DNA of 64,000 nucleotides from Rhodococcus sp. 06-235-1A (GTDB taxonomy: Bacteria; Actinomycetota; Actinomycetes; Mycobacteriales; Mycobacteriaceae): contig NZ_NOYI01000003.1 in the NCBI RefSeq assembly GCF_002258785.1, forward strand, positions 1-64,000. The letters run 5' to 3'. Position numbers and translations under genes: made by a program. This document shows positions 1 to 7,752 of the stretch, in pieces. Below the pieces are notes generated by a model. It ran no database searches. It worked only from the letters and a program-made list of their open reading frames with translations, and was not told the origin of the DNA. Numbering within the stretch: position 1 is the first letter of the stretch; each line of letters starts with the position of its first letter.

Positions 1-315
1 ATCCCGGCCATCGACCGTGCCGTAACCGGTGACGACACCGTCACCGAACGGGCGGTTCTCACCCAACCCGAAATTCTGCGACCGGTGCCGCGCCAACGCG
101 TCGAGTTCGACGAACGAGCCCTCGTCGAGCAACGCGGTGATCCGCTCCCGCGCGGTCAACTTGCCCTTCGCGTGGACCTTGTCCACCGCCGCCTCACCCG
201 AGGGAATCTCCGCAACCGCGAGACGTTTACGAAGATCGGCCAACTTACCCGCAGTGGTATGGATATCGGGAGTTTCGGCCGACCCGTGTGCAGTGGAATC
301 CTGGACGCTGGTCAT
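1..315 (-). CDS. accD5: Acyl-CoA (propionyl-CoA) carboxylase beta subunit, N-terminal part
   Basis: Only the first 105 codons lie in the window; the gene runs off the left edge. The reverse strand reads [10 protein letters not shown]..., then [33 protein letters not shown] and [19 protein letters not shown]. This is the start of the carboxyltransferase domain of AccD5/PccB-type subunits, which carry carboxyl groups from biotin to propionyl- or acetyl-CoA for methylmalonyl/malonyl-CoA supply. It starts at ATG 313-315 and is divergent from the biotin ligase birA, the enzyme that biotinylates its partner alpha subunit, an arrangement conserved in Mycobacteriales. The family is clear; substrate preference is inferred from synteny. 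Confidence 0.9.
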   Translation of the reverse strand, partial: MTSVQDSTAHGSAETPDIHTTAGKLADLRKRLAVAEIPSGEAAVDKVHAKGKLTARERITALLDEGSFVELDALARHRSQNFGLGENRPFGDGVVTGYGTVDGRD

Positions 316-410
316 GGGGCAACACTTTAACTGCGAGTGTGATCTGCGACCCGACCGAGGGTGGTTCACCGAGGGCGTCCCATCGATGCCGAGCCCATAT
401 GCTGGTGCGC

Positions 411-1247
411 ATGTGGACCAATCTCGATCGCCCACCATTGGACGTCCGCGCGCTTCGTCGGGCATTGGTGGACGGACCGCAGGCATCGTGGTCGCGGGTG
501 GACGTGGTGACCGAAACCGGTTCGACCAACGCCGACCTCGTTGCCGGGGTGGCGAATTATGCCGACCGGACTGCCTTGGTCGCGGAGCACCAGGACAGTG
601 GCCGAGGTCGGCATTCGAGATCGTTCTCCGGGGCACCTCGGTCGCAGGTCTTGCTGTCGATGCTGTTGAAATTCCCCGGGATCGACCCCGCGGTGCTCGG
701 TTGGCTGCCGCTGCTCACCGGGATCGCCCTCGTCGACGCCTTGCGCACCGTCGGCGAGGTCGATGCGCGATTGAAATGGCCCAACGATGTCCTCATCGGG
801 GGCAAGAAGGTCTCGGGAATCCTGGCCGAGGTGGCAGCGCACGGACCGTCCCCGACGGTCGTCATCGGACTCGGGGTGAACGTGTCGATGACAGCAGACG
901 AGCTGCCTGTCGCCACGGCGACGTCGCTCGCCCTCGAGAAGGCTGCGGTTCTCGATCGCGACACATGGGTACGGGCGATTCTGCGTGGGGTGGCCGCCGA
1001 GGTGGACTCGTGGCGCGACTCGAACTGGGACACCGGTGCGCTTGCGCATCGGTATCGGGAGCGGTGCGGCACCATCGGGCAACGCGTTCGGGTCGATTTG
1101 CCCGACGGCGAGGAGAAGTTCGGAACCGCCATCGATGTCGACGAGCACGGCAGGATCGTCATCGAGGTGGAACAACCCGGTTCCGGTGGAGCATCCGTGC
1201 TCGCCGTGGCAGCCGGTGACGTCACTCATCTTCGGCCGATCCCATGA
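411..1247 (+). CDS. birA: Biotin--[acetyl-CoA-carboxylase] ligase
   Basis: Attaches biotin, via biotinyl-AMP, to the carrier lysine of acyl-CoA carboxylases. Visible family motifs are ETGSTNADL near the N-terminus, GRGRHSRSF (biotinyl-AMP loop, normally GRGRxGRxW), [17 protein letters not shown] (catalytic lysine region), and a C-terminal SH3-like part with the GDVTHLRPI end. There is no N-terminal helix-turn-helix, so this is the short, non-regulatory (class I) form of about 278 aa. ATG 411 gives [11 protein letters not shown]; an in-frame ATG at 399 is also possible. It is divergent from accD5, whose complex it serves. Confidence 0.93.
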   Translation: MWTNLDRPPLDVRALRRALVDGPQASWSRVDVVTETGSTNADLVAGVANYADRTALVAEHQDSGRGRHSRSFSGAPRSQVLLSMLLKFPGIDPAVLGWLPLLTGIALVDALRTVGEVDARLKWPNDVLIGGKKVSGILAEVAAHGPSPTVVIGLGVNVSMTADELPVATATSLALEKAAVLDRDTWVRAILRGVAAEVDSWRDSNWDTGALAHRYRERCGTIGQRVRVDLPDGEEKFGTAIDVDEHGRIVIEVEQPGSGGASVLAVAAGDVTHLRPIP

Positions 1248-1324
1248 GAACATCTCTTGCAGGAGCGGAACCCGTGGAGAAGACACTTTTCGACGGACGC
1301 CGTAGCGAATAGTCAGGAGTGCAC

Positions 1325-1924
1325 GTGGGTTACCCACAGGATGCGTTGGCCGACGAGGAAGAGCTCCTGCTTCATCATCACCCGCACTGGAAGATGCTGA
1401 TACTTCCGTCGATCACGTTCGTGCTCGTCACGGGAGTCGCAGGCGTGGCACTGGGTGTGGCGAGTGCGCGTCTCGAATCCACCTCGGCGAACGTCGCCAT
1501 GATTGCCGCAGCGGTGGTGTGGGCGGTGATCGTGGGATGGCGGTGTCTGGTTCCGTTGATCAGTTGGAAGTGCACGCACTTCATCGTCACCGACCGGCGA
1601 GTGTTGATTCGGCAGGGCGTACTCACCCATTCCGGTATCGACATCCCGATGAGTCGGATCAGCAACGTCCAGTTTCGACACGGTCTGCTCGATCGGATGC
1701 TGGGCACGGGCACGCTCATCATCGCTTCGGCCTCGGACGATCCACTCGAATTCGACGATATTCCGCACGTGCAGCGCGTCCATTCCCTGCTGTACCAGCA
1801 GGTCTTCGATTCCATGGAGTACCGCCGCGATTCCACCCACGGCCGCGAGGCTGCGTTCGAGCCGATGTCGGACGATTCACCCGCCGAGTCCAAGCCCGGA
1901 TGGCGCGCTGGAAAACGCAGGTAA
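1325..1924 (+). CDS. PH-domain (bPH2/DUF304) membrane protein
   Basis: A 199-aa protein matching the actinobacterial PH-domain family next to birA (Rv3278c type). It has a short N-terminus rich in acidic residues then HHHPHW, two hydrophobic segments at about residues 24-45 and 56-76, and a cytoplasmic bPH2 domain beginning CTHFIVTDRRVLIRQG with SRISNVQFRHGLLDRMLGTGTL. Such domains occur in membrane proteins of unknown function. GTG 1325 is chosen because AGGAG (1315-1319) sits just upstream and homologues begin like MGYPQD; a GTG at 1319 is also in frame. The C-terminal 30 residues are charged and probably disordered. Confidence 0.8.
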   Translation: MGYPQDALADEEELLLHHHPHWKMLILPSITFVLVTGVAGVALGVASARLESTSANVAMIAAAVVWAVIVGWRCLVPLISWKCTHFIVTDRRVLIRQGVLTHSGIDIPMSRISNVQFRHGLLDRMLGTGTLIIASASDDPLEFDDIPHVQRVHSLLYQQVFDSMEYRRDSTHGREAAFEPMSDDSPAESKPGWRAGKRR

Positions 1925-1951
1925 CACAGGCTGTTCTCACCTTCGAACCGT

Positions 1952-2644
1952 ATGGTGACCGATGTGACCGACGTGCTGCTTGCCGAAGACGACGAAGCCA
2001 TCGCTGCGCCCTTGTCCCGTGCCCTCGGGCGCGAGGGGTACACCGTGACCGTCGAACAGACCGGGCCCGCCACCCTTCAGCGCGCCCTCGACGGAAAATT
2101 CGATCTCCTCATCCTCGACCTCGGCCTGCCCGGTATGGACGGACTGGAGGTATGTCGACAGGTGCGGGCCAACCGATCCGAGGTGGCTGTCCTCATGCTC
2201 ACCGCGCGGACGGACGAGGTCGACTTCGTGGTCGGCCTCGATGCAGGAGCGGACGACTACGTCGGCAAGCCCTTCCGGCTCGCCGAGCTCATGGCCCGCG
2301 TCCGTGCCCTGCTTCGTCGCCGCGGTGCCGGGGAGGACTCGCCGATCGAGGTCGGTGCCATTCGCCTCGAACCCGCTGCTCGACGCGTACTCGTCGGCGG
2401 CACCGAGATCTCTCTGGCCAACAAGGAGTACGAGCTGCTCAAGGTTCTGCTCGATCACGCAGGCCAGGTCGTTTCGCGTGAGGTGATCCTGCGCGAGGTG
2501 TGGGGCGATGCGGAGCTGCGCGGATCGAAGACCCTCGACATGCACATGTCCTGGTTGCGCCGAAAGATCGGCGACGAGGGACCGGTGGCCGAGCGCCGCA
2601 TCGCGACGGTCCGCGGCGTCGGATTCCGCATCAACAGCGACTAG
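1952..2644 (+). CDS. OmpR/PhoB-family response regulator
   Basis: A 230-aa two-component regulator. The receiver domain (about 6-120) shows the acidic pair AEDD, phospho-acceptor Asp56 in LILDLGLPGMDG, the switch Thr in LTAR and Lys in GKPFRLAEL. The C-terminal winged helix (about 135-228) has SLANKEYELLKVLLDHAGQ and RGVGFRIN. It lies 6 nt before the histidine kinase gene, so the two form a pair. The signal is unknown. This pair is not part of the shared birA-purK backbone I recognise from mycobacteria, so it looks like a lineage-specific insertion. In-frame GTGs at 1955 and 1964 leave the exact start open. Confidence 0.88.
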   Translation: MVTDVTDVLLAEDDEAIAAPLSRALGREGYTVTVEQTGPATLQRALDGKFDLLILDLGLPGMDGLEVCRQVRANRSEVAVLMLTARTDEVDFVVGLDAGADDYVGKPFRLAELMARVRALLRRRGAGEDSPIEVGAIRLEPAARRVLVGGTEISLANKEYELLKVLLDHAGQVVSREVILREVWGDAELRGSKTLDMHMSWLRRKIGDEGPVAERRIATVRGVGFRINSD

Positions 2645-2650
2645 TCCGCG

Positions 2651-3970
2651 ATGCGGCGTCGGATACTGGTCTCGATTCTCGCTGTCGTCGTCATGACGGC
2701 GCTACTGCTCGGTCTGCCTCTGATGTACACGGCGTGGTTGTGGGTCGAGGACTTCACTCGCAACGACCTGCAGGCACGCCTCGACCGGATGGCAGCCGAG
2801 ATCATCTCGCAGGAGGGGTCGGCGGGTCTGATCGAGGGCCAACTCGACATCGGCTCGCTGCGACTGGCGATTCCGCAGGGTGGACGGCTGGTGGTCATCT
2901 ACCCGACTCCCGAGGATGCCGCGTCGCGGGCGGACATCGGCCAGGCGTTCGTGGATCGGCCGCTCGTGGAGTCGTTGTCGATGGGTACCTCGGGTTCGCT
3001 GCGACTCGAAGTGCCGTCCGACGACATGCGATCTCTGCAACGTCAGGCTCTCGGAGCAGTGACACTCGTGGTCCTCGCGTCTGCGATGGCAGGCACCGTC
3101 GTCGCTGTGCTGACGGCCAAACGCCTGGCGGATCCACTGCAGGACGTTGCACGCAGGGCCGCCCGGCTGGCCGAGGGCGACTTCAGGCCGGACCCTCGAC
3201 GGCACGGGATCGCCGAGCTCGACCGGGTCTCGGAAGTTCTCGATTCGGCCACCGTCGAGATCGCAGGCAGGCTCCAACGCGAGCACACGTTGGTCGCGGA
3301 TGTCTCGCACCAGCTTCGCAGTCGCTTGACCGCGGTCCGTCTCCGCCTGGACGAGATTTCCACGCACCCGGATCCGGCGGTGGTGGACGAGGCGAACGAG
3401 GCTATGGATCAAGTCGACCGGTTGACCCTCGCCATCGACGAACTCGTACGCTCGTCCCGCAGTGACGGCGCGGCGGACGCCCACGAGGTCTCGGTGATCG
3501 AGGAACTGACCGGCACCGTGATCGAGTGGCAGCGCAATTTCGAGGACGCGGGTCGCAGCTTGGTGCTCAAGGGAGACACGGATCTCAAAGCATCCGTCAC
3601 AGGATCGCGGCTGCGAGAAGCAGTGTCGGTGTTGGTCGACAATTCGCTGGTGCACGGTGAAGGTGCCTGCACCGTCTCGGTCCGAGTGGTCTCTGCCGTG
3701 GAGAGCGTCGATCGACGACGTGAACGCTTGGTCTGCGTCGAGGTGTCCGACGAGGGGCCGGGAGTGAGCAACGAACTCGCTCCGCACATCTTCGATCGAG
3801 GGTTCTCCGGTGCCGGTTCCACCGGAGTGGGACTCGCACTCGCGCGGGCGCTGATCGAGGCAGACGGGGGGCGTCTCGAATTGCAGCGTCGCCGCCCTGC
3901 GCTGTTCTCGGTATTTCTGCCGGCCTGGCGTGCACCGTCACCCGCCGTGCCCCAACGCGAACCGCGTTGA
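2651..3970 (+). CDS. Two-component sensor histidine kinase
   Basis: A 439-aa membrane kinase paired with the preceding regulator. TM1 is at about residues 7-29; an extracytoplasmic sensor of about 105 residues follows, then TM2 near 137-157, a HAMP segment (KRLADPLQDVARRAARLAEGDF), an H-box with His220 in DVSHQLRSRLTA, and an HATPase domain with the N box (VSVLVDNSLVHGEG), DEGPGV and GVGLALARALIEADGG. The H-box reads HQLRSRL instead of the usual HELRTPL; the conserved His is present, but the T-P pair is replaced. The sensor region matches no ligand family I know. It ends 5 nt before the convergent gtrA gene. Confidence 0.87.
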   Translation: MRRRILVSILAVVVMTALLLGLPLMYTAWLWVEDFTRNDLQARLDRMAAEIISQEGSAGLIEGQLDIGSLRLAIPQGGRLVVIYPTPEDAASRADIGQAFVDRPLVESLSMGTSGSLRLEVPSDDMRSLQRQALGAVTLVVLASAMAGTVVAVLTAKRLADPLQDVARRAARLAEGDFRPDPRRHGIAELDRVSEVLDSATVEIAGRLQREHTLVADVSHQLRSRLTAVRLRLDEISTHPDPAVVDEANEAMDQVDRLTLAIDELVRSSRSDGAADAHEVSVIEELTGTVIEWQRNFEDAGRSLVLKGDTDLKASVTGSRLREAVSVLVDNSLVHGEGACTVSVRVVSAVESVDRRRERLVCVEVSDEGPGVSNELAPHIFDRGFSGAGSTGVGLALARALIEADGGRLELQRRRPALFSVFLPAWRAPSPAVPQREPR

Positions 3971-3974
3971 CAGA

Positions 3975-4559
3975 TCAGGGCTGGTCGAGAACGTCCGCAG
4001 CGTCGGTGGGGTCCGCGTTGCGCTCGGCGTCGATTTCTAGAATCGTGCGCGCATTGTCCTCGGGAAAGGCGAAGCGTCGTAGCGCCCAGAAACGGAACGC
4101 CATCTGAAGAAGATTGCCGATGATGTAGTTGAGGACGAAGTCGATGATGACGACCATCGTCAGGGATTCGTTGGTGTCGCGGATGTCGAAGATGTTGTTC
4201 GCGATCCACAGTGGACCGGCAGCAATGAGCACGCCGATGCCGCTGATACCGAAGAAGAGCAGGGCCTCGTGGTGCCGTTCGCGGCCGCCGCGGTGCTTGA
4301 AGGCCCATTCGCGATTGAGGAAATAACTCAGCAGAGTGGCGAGGACGCCCGAGATGATCTTGGCGATCACCGGCTTCTGCTCGAGCACCGTCAGGCTCAG
4401 CGAATAGAAGATGACGAGGTCGAAGACCATCGTCGTTCCACCCACGATGGCGAACTTGATCAACTCGCTGTGCCGAATCGCAAGGTCCCTCACGGGCTTG
4501 GGTAAGCGTCGAAGCACGCTGTCGATCGTCGGCACAACGGTGAAGTCTACGAAACGCAC
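3975..4559 (-). CDS. GtrA-family membrane protein
   Basis: A 194-aa protein with four predicted membrane segments and the GtrA family signature: HSELIKFAIVGGTTMVFDL, then KIISGVLATLLSYFLNREWAFK, then two further helices and a short cytoplasmic tail. GtrA-like proteins are thought to help move polyprenyl-linked sugars across the membrane; in mycobacteria the related Rv3277/Rv3789 type is tied to arabinogalactan building. It lies convergent to the histidine kinase and divergent from purK. The assignment to a family is firm; the cargo is not shown by the sequence. Confidence 0.85.
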   Translation of the reverse strand: MRFVDFTVVPTIDSVLRRLPKPVRDLAIRHSELIKFAIVGGTTMVFDLVIFYSLSLTVLEQKPVIAKIISGVLATLLSYFLNREWAFKHRGGRERHHEALLFFGISGIGVLIAAGPLWIANNIFDIRDTNESLTMVVIIDFVLNYIIGNLLQMAFRFWALRRFAFPEDNARTILEIDAERNADPTDAADVLDQP

Positions 4560-4682
4560 CGCCGATCCGACGAACCGACGCTCTGATCATCAGGGTTTCC
4601 ACAGGTCTTCGCCGGGCCGGCTGTCTCGCGTGTGACTGACCGGTGCTGACCCGAGGCGTGCGACGTGACACCATGGTGAGCC

Positions 4683-5936
4683 GTGACAGGTACCGAACCG
4701 CGCCCCACTGCTGCGCGCCCGTCGTCGACCGGAATGCCCACGGTGACGATGATCGGCGGCGGTCAGCTCGCCCGAATGACCCACCAGTCCGCCATCGAGC
4801 TGGGGCAGACGCTCCGGGTCCTGGCTGCGGGCGCGGACGAGCCGGCAGCTCAGGTCAGTCCGGATGTCGTCTTCGGCCACCACGACGACCTCGATGCGCT
4901 GCGCACCGCCGCGACAGGTTCCAACGCACTCACCTTCGACCACGAGCAGGTGCCGACCGAGCACCTCGAGACGCTCGTCGCAGAAGGCGTCAACGTGCAG
5001 CCACCGCCGAGTGCGTTGATCTTCGCTCAGGACAAACTGCGGATGCGCCGCAAGTTGGCTGAACTGGGTGCGCCCGGCCCCGCCTACGCGGAGGTCGCAT
5101 GGGCGCAGGATGCCATCGCGTTCGGGGACGAACACGGGTGGCCGGTGGTTCTCAAGGCGGTCCGTGGTGGATACGACGGGCGCGGAGTCTGGATGCCTGC
5201 CGACGCCGAGGAAGCCGAGGCGATCGTCACCGCCCAACTCGACCTGGGTGTACCGCTCATGGTGGAGGAAAAAGTCGCCATGCGCCGCGAGTTGTCGGCG
5301 ATGGTCGCACGATCGCCGTTCGGGCAGGGTGCCGCGTGGCCCGTGGTTCAGACGGTGCAGCGCAACGGCCAGTGCGCCGTTGTCCTGGCTCCCGCCCCCG
5401 ATCTCGACGAGGACGTGGCCACCTTCGCGGGCCGACTCGCCCTCGACATCGCAGGCGCGCTCGGCGTGGTCGGAGATCTGGCGGTCGAGTTGTTCGAGAC
5501 CACCACGGGCAAACTTCTGGTGAACGAACTGGCCATGCGACCGCACAACTCCGGACACTGGACCATGGACGGATGCCGCACCTCGCAGTTCGAGCAACAT
5601 CTCCGTGCGGTGTTGGACTACCCACTCGGCGATACCGATCCACTCGCTCCGCTGACGGTGATGGCCAATATCCTGGGCGCGCCGGAGGCACCCCAGATGA
5701 CGATGGACGAGCGGCTGCATCACCTGTTCGCCCGCATGCCCGACGCGAAGGTGCATCTGTACGGAAAAGGTGAACGCAAGGACCGCAAGATCGGCCACGT
5801 GAACATTCTGGGCTCGTCGTCGGGTTCCCTCGCCGATCCGGCCTACGTGGCCTCGGTGCGCGAGCGGGCCGAACGTGCAGCGCACTGGATGTCGCACGCC
5901 GAATGGACCGACGGATGGGACCCGCACAATGACTGA
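4683..5936 (+). CDS. purK: 5-(carboxyamino)imidazole ribonucleotide synthase
   Basis: ATP-grasp enzyme that converts AIR, ATP and bicarbonate to N5-CAIR in purine synthesis. It has [11 protein letters not shown] at the N-terminus, then [14 protein letters not shown], the ATP-grasp part with [15 protein letters not shown] and MVEEKV, and the C-terminal [19 protein letters not shown] signature. The length of 417 aa is normal with a slightly long N-terminus. Start is GTG 4683; an internal ATG 4737 would be nearer the conserved core. Its stop overlaps the purE start by 8 nt, so the pair is translationally coupled. Confidence 0.95.
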   Translation: MTGTEPRPTAARPSSTGMPTVTMIGGGQLARMTHQSAIELGQTLRVLAAGADEPAAQVSPDVVFGHHDDLDALRTAATGSNALTFDHEQVPTEHLETLVAEGVNVQPPPSALIFAQDKLRMRRKLAELGAPGPAYAEVAWAQDAIAFGDEHGWPVVLKAVRGGYDGRGVWMPADAEEAEAIVTAQLDLGVPLMVEEKVAMRRELSAMVARSPFGQGAAWPVVQTVQRNGQCAVVLAPAPDLDEDVATFAGRLALDIAGALGVVGDLAVELFETTTGKLLVNELAMRPHNSGHWTMDGCRTSQFEQHLRAVLDYPLGDTDPLAPLTVMANILGAPEAPQMTMDERLHHLFARMPDAKVHLYGKGERKDRKIGHVNILGSSSGSLADPAYVASVRERAERAAHWMSHAEWTDGWDPHND

Positions 5937-6534
5937 CAACACTCCTGCCCCCGATGGTCGTTCCGCAGGCTCCACTCCTGCCCCCGATGGTCGTTCCGCA
6001 GGCTCCACTCCTGCCCCCGATGGTCGTTCCGCAGGCTCCACTCCTGCCGTCGGCCTGATCATGGGCAGCGACTCCGACTGGCCGACCATGGAAGCTGCTG
6101 CAGAAGCGTTGGCGGAGTTCGGGATTCGGTTCGAGGTCGGTGTCGTCTCGGCTCATCGCACCCCGCAGCGGATGCTCGACTATGCCCGCGAGGCCGCTGG
6201 TCGTGGCATCAAGGTGATCATCGCCGGTGCCGGGGGAGCAGCGCACCTGCCCGGCATGGTCGCCTCGGCGACGCCCCTGCCCGTCATCGGCGTACCGGTG
6301 CCACTGAAGTACCTCGACGGTATGGACTCGCTGCTCTCGATCGTCCAGATGCCGGCCGGTGTTCCCGTGGCCACGGTCTCCATCGGTGGTGCCCGCAACG
6401 CGGGGCTGCTCGCGGTCCGGATTCTGGGTGCGTCCGATCCAGCTCTGCAAGAGCAAATGTCGGCATTTCAGGCCTCGCTCGAGGCCATGGTCCTGGAAAA
6501 GGACAAAGCGCTGCGCACCACACTGCTGGGGTGA
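5929..6534 (+). CDS. purE: N5-carboxyaminoimidazole ribonucleotide mutase with repeat-expanded N-terminus
   Basis: Converts N5-CAIR to CAIR after PurK. The class I PurE core starts at about residue 41: [68 protein letters not shown]. Before the core lies an unusual tail of about 35 residues, nearly all made of three identical 11-residue units ([11 protein letters not shown]) encoded by three perfect 33-bp tandem repeats. PurE proteins normally enter the core within about 5-15 residues, so the repeats look like an in-frame insertion into a permissive end. ATG 5929 overlaps the purK stop. Related repeats occur near 50.2 kb. Confidence 0.95.
   Translation: MTDNTPAPDGRSAGSTPAPDGRSAGSTPAPDGRSAGSTPAVGLIMGSDSDWPTMEAAAEALAEFGIRFEVGVVSAHRTPQRMLDYAREAAGRGIKVIIAGAGGAAHLPGMVASATPLPVIGVPVPLKYLDGMDSLLSIVQMPAGVPVATVSIGGARNAGLLAVRILGASDPALQEQMSAFQASLEAMVLEKDKALRTTLLG
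5941..6048 (+). repeat. 33-bp tandem repeat, three perfect copies plus 9 bp, inside purE
   Basis: Units at 5941-5973, 5974-6006 and 6007-6039 are identical, and a partial fourth (ACTCCTGCC) follows at 6040-6048. Each unit contains the core GGTCGTTCCGCAGGCTCC. The unit is 11 codons long, so copy number can change without a frameshift. The same core, with 32-33-bp spacing, recurs in non-coding DNA at 50149-50236. Confidence 0.97.
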
Positions 6535-6542
6535 GGACGGCC

Positions 6543-6920
6543 ATGTCACGGCGAGAGCAGATTCGGCGAGCCGGTCGCGGCCGATGGCAGTCGATGCTCG
6601 TGACGCGACTGGCGTTGGGCTACGCCCGCCTGTGGCGTGGAACGGCACACTTCGACGACGAGTTCTCGATCTTCGTGTGCACCGGTCTACGAGGCGGATT
6701 CGGCCGGGGTGGAACGACGTTCGGTGGTGCCTACCTGACGAAGGGCAACACCGCTCGACGGGTGGTGCGACACGAGTCCGTGCACGCGGATCAATGGGCG
6801 CGTTTCGGGTTGACCTTTCCGTTCCGCTACCTCACCGAGGAAGCGCGGCACCGAGGGCTCGCGAACAAGTACGAGATCGAGGCGGGTCTCGCGGACGGCG
6901 GGTACCGACTGCCCGGTTGA
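6543..6920 (+). CDS. Small conserved protein with HESVH zincin-like motif
   Basis: A 125-aa basic protein of unknown function, 8 nt behind purE and probably co-transcribed. It contains VVRHESVHADQWARFG, in which HESVH fits the HExxH zinc-protease pattern, followed by two further possible ligands in AxxEARHRG and NKYEIEAG. No signal peptide or membrane helix is clear. An N-terminal stretch of Arg/Lys precedes a hydrophobic LALGYARLW part. Proteins of this kind are annotated as hypothetical in related genomes as far as I know. ATG 6543 follows GGTGAGGA; an in-frame GTG at 6531 overlaps the purE stop. Confidence 0.7.
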   Translation: MSRREQIRRAGRGRWQSMLVTRLALGYARLWRGTAHFDDEFSIFVCTGLRGGFGRGGTTFGGAYLTKGNTARRVVRHESVHADQWARFGLTFPFRYLTEEARHRGLANKYEIEAGLADGGYRLPG

Positions 6921-6963
6921 GACCGGTGTTCGGTCCAACCTGGAGTTCGGTCGACGCTGCGGT

Positions 6964-7680
6964 TCAGGTGAGGGTCGCGGTGACCTTCTCGGTCTCGGTA
7001 CGTCGCTCGGTCTTCTCGTCGTCCGGGTTGGCCACCTGAACCAGGGAAGCGCCGGTGGTGAGAACGGACAGCAGAGCATCGATCAACTCGTCGGCCGTGT
7101 TCCACGATGCACTCGACAGCACGCGGTCGGCAGCTGTCAGCGATCGGGAAGCCGCTCGTTCGTGCGCGGACGCGAGCACCTCGTCCACCGAACGACCGTC
7201 CAGTGCCGCGTCTGCACTCCCGGCACCCGAGACCCGGAACTGATCGCCGTGCACCCGCACCGATGTTGCGTAATCGGTCATTCCGATCGGTAGATCGGGG
7301 ACTGCTTTGCCGAACGCGTCGAGTGAGAATGCCAGCACCTCGTCGACGTCGGGGGCCTCGTCGAGGCGATCGCCCGAGACCATCGCCACGTCGGCGGAGT
7401 CGTTCGGTCCGAGGATCACCTCGCCGCCCGCCCACCAGATCCCCAGCAGCGCCGCGGCCGTCTGCCAGTGCGCGGGCAACAGCACACTCACTCGACCGCC
7501 CACCTCGAAGGCGAACTCGTCGCGCAGCAGATTGGCGGTCTTGGCCGCCCAGTTCGCGAGCGTCACCGCCGACACCTCGACCCTCTCGCCGGTCGCATCG
7601 TCGTAGAACGTGATGCGCGGGCCGGCCGGGTCAGCGGCCAGAATCGGGTCGAGCAGGGTCTGAGTCAGATTCGATGCCAC
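6964..7680 (-). CDS. TIGR03089-family protein (AMP-ligase-like N-domain)
   Basis: A 238-aa protein resembling the actinobacterial family TIGR03089, which looks like a shortened N-terminal region of acyl-AMP ligases. Features include TLLDPILAADPAGPRITFYDD, the hydrophobic VSVLLPAHWQTAAALLGIWWAGGEVI, and a C-terminal TGASLVQVANPD. It lacks the P-loop and the C-terminal domain of true adenylating enzymes, so catalysis is unlikely. It sits beside the LCP ligase gene on the same strand. GTG 7680 (protein start MASNLTQTLL) is preferred to an upstream extension with no conserved sequence. Confidence 0.75.
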   Translation of the reverse strand: MASNLTQTLLDPILAADPAGPRITFYDDATGERVEVSAVTLANWAAKTANLLRDEFAFEVGGRVSVLLPAHWQTAAALLGIWWAGGEVILGPNDSADVAMVSGDRLDEAPDVDEVLAFSLDAFGKAVPDLPIGMTDYATSVRVHGDQFRVSGAGSADAALDGRSVDEVLASAHERAASRSLTAADRVLSSASWNTADELIDALLSVLTTGASLVQVANPDDEKTERRTETEKVTATLT

Positions 7681-7752
7681 ACCACGAACCCTAGAGGACG
7701 CCCAGAGGTGCCGATCGACACACTGCGGACGACCCACTGCGAGCGGCGCCGC

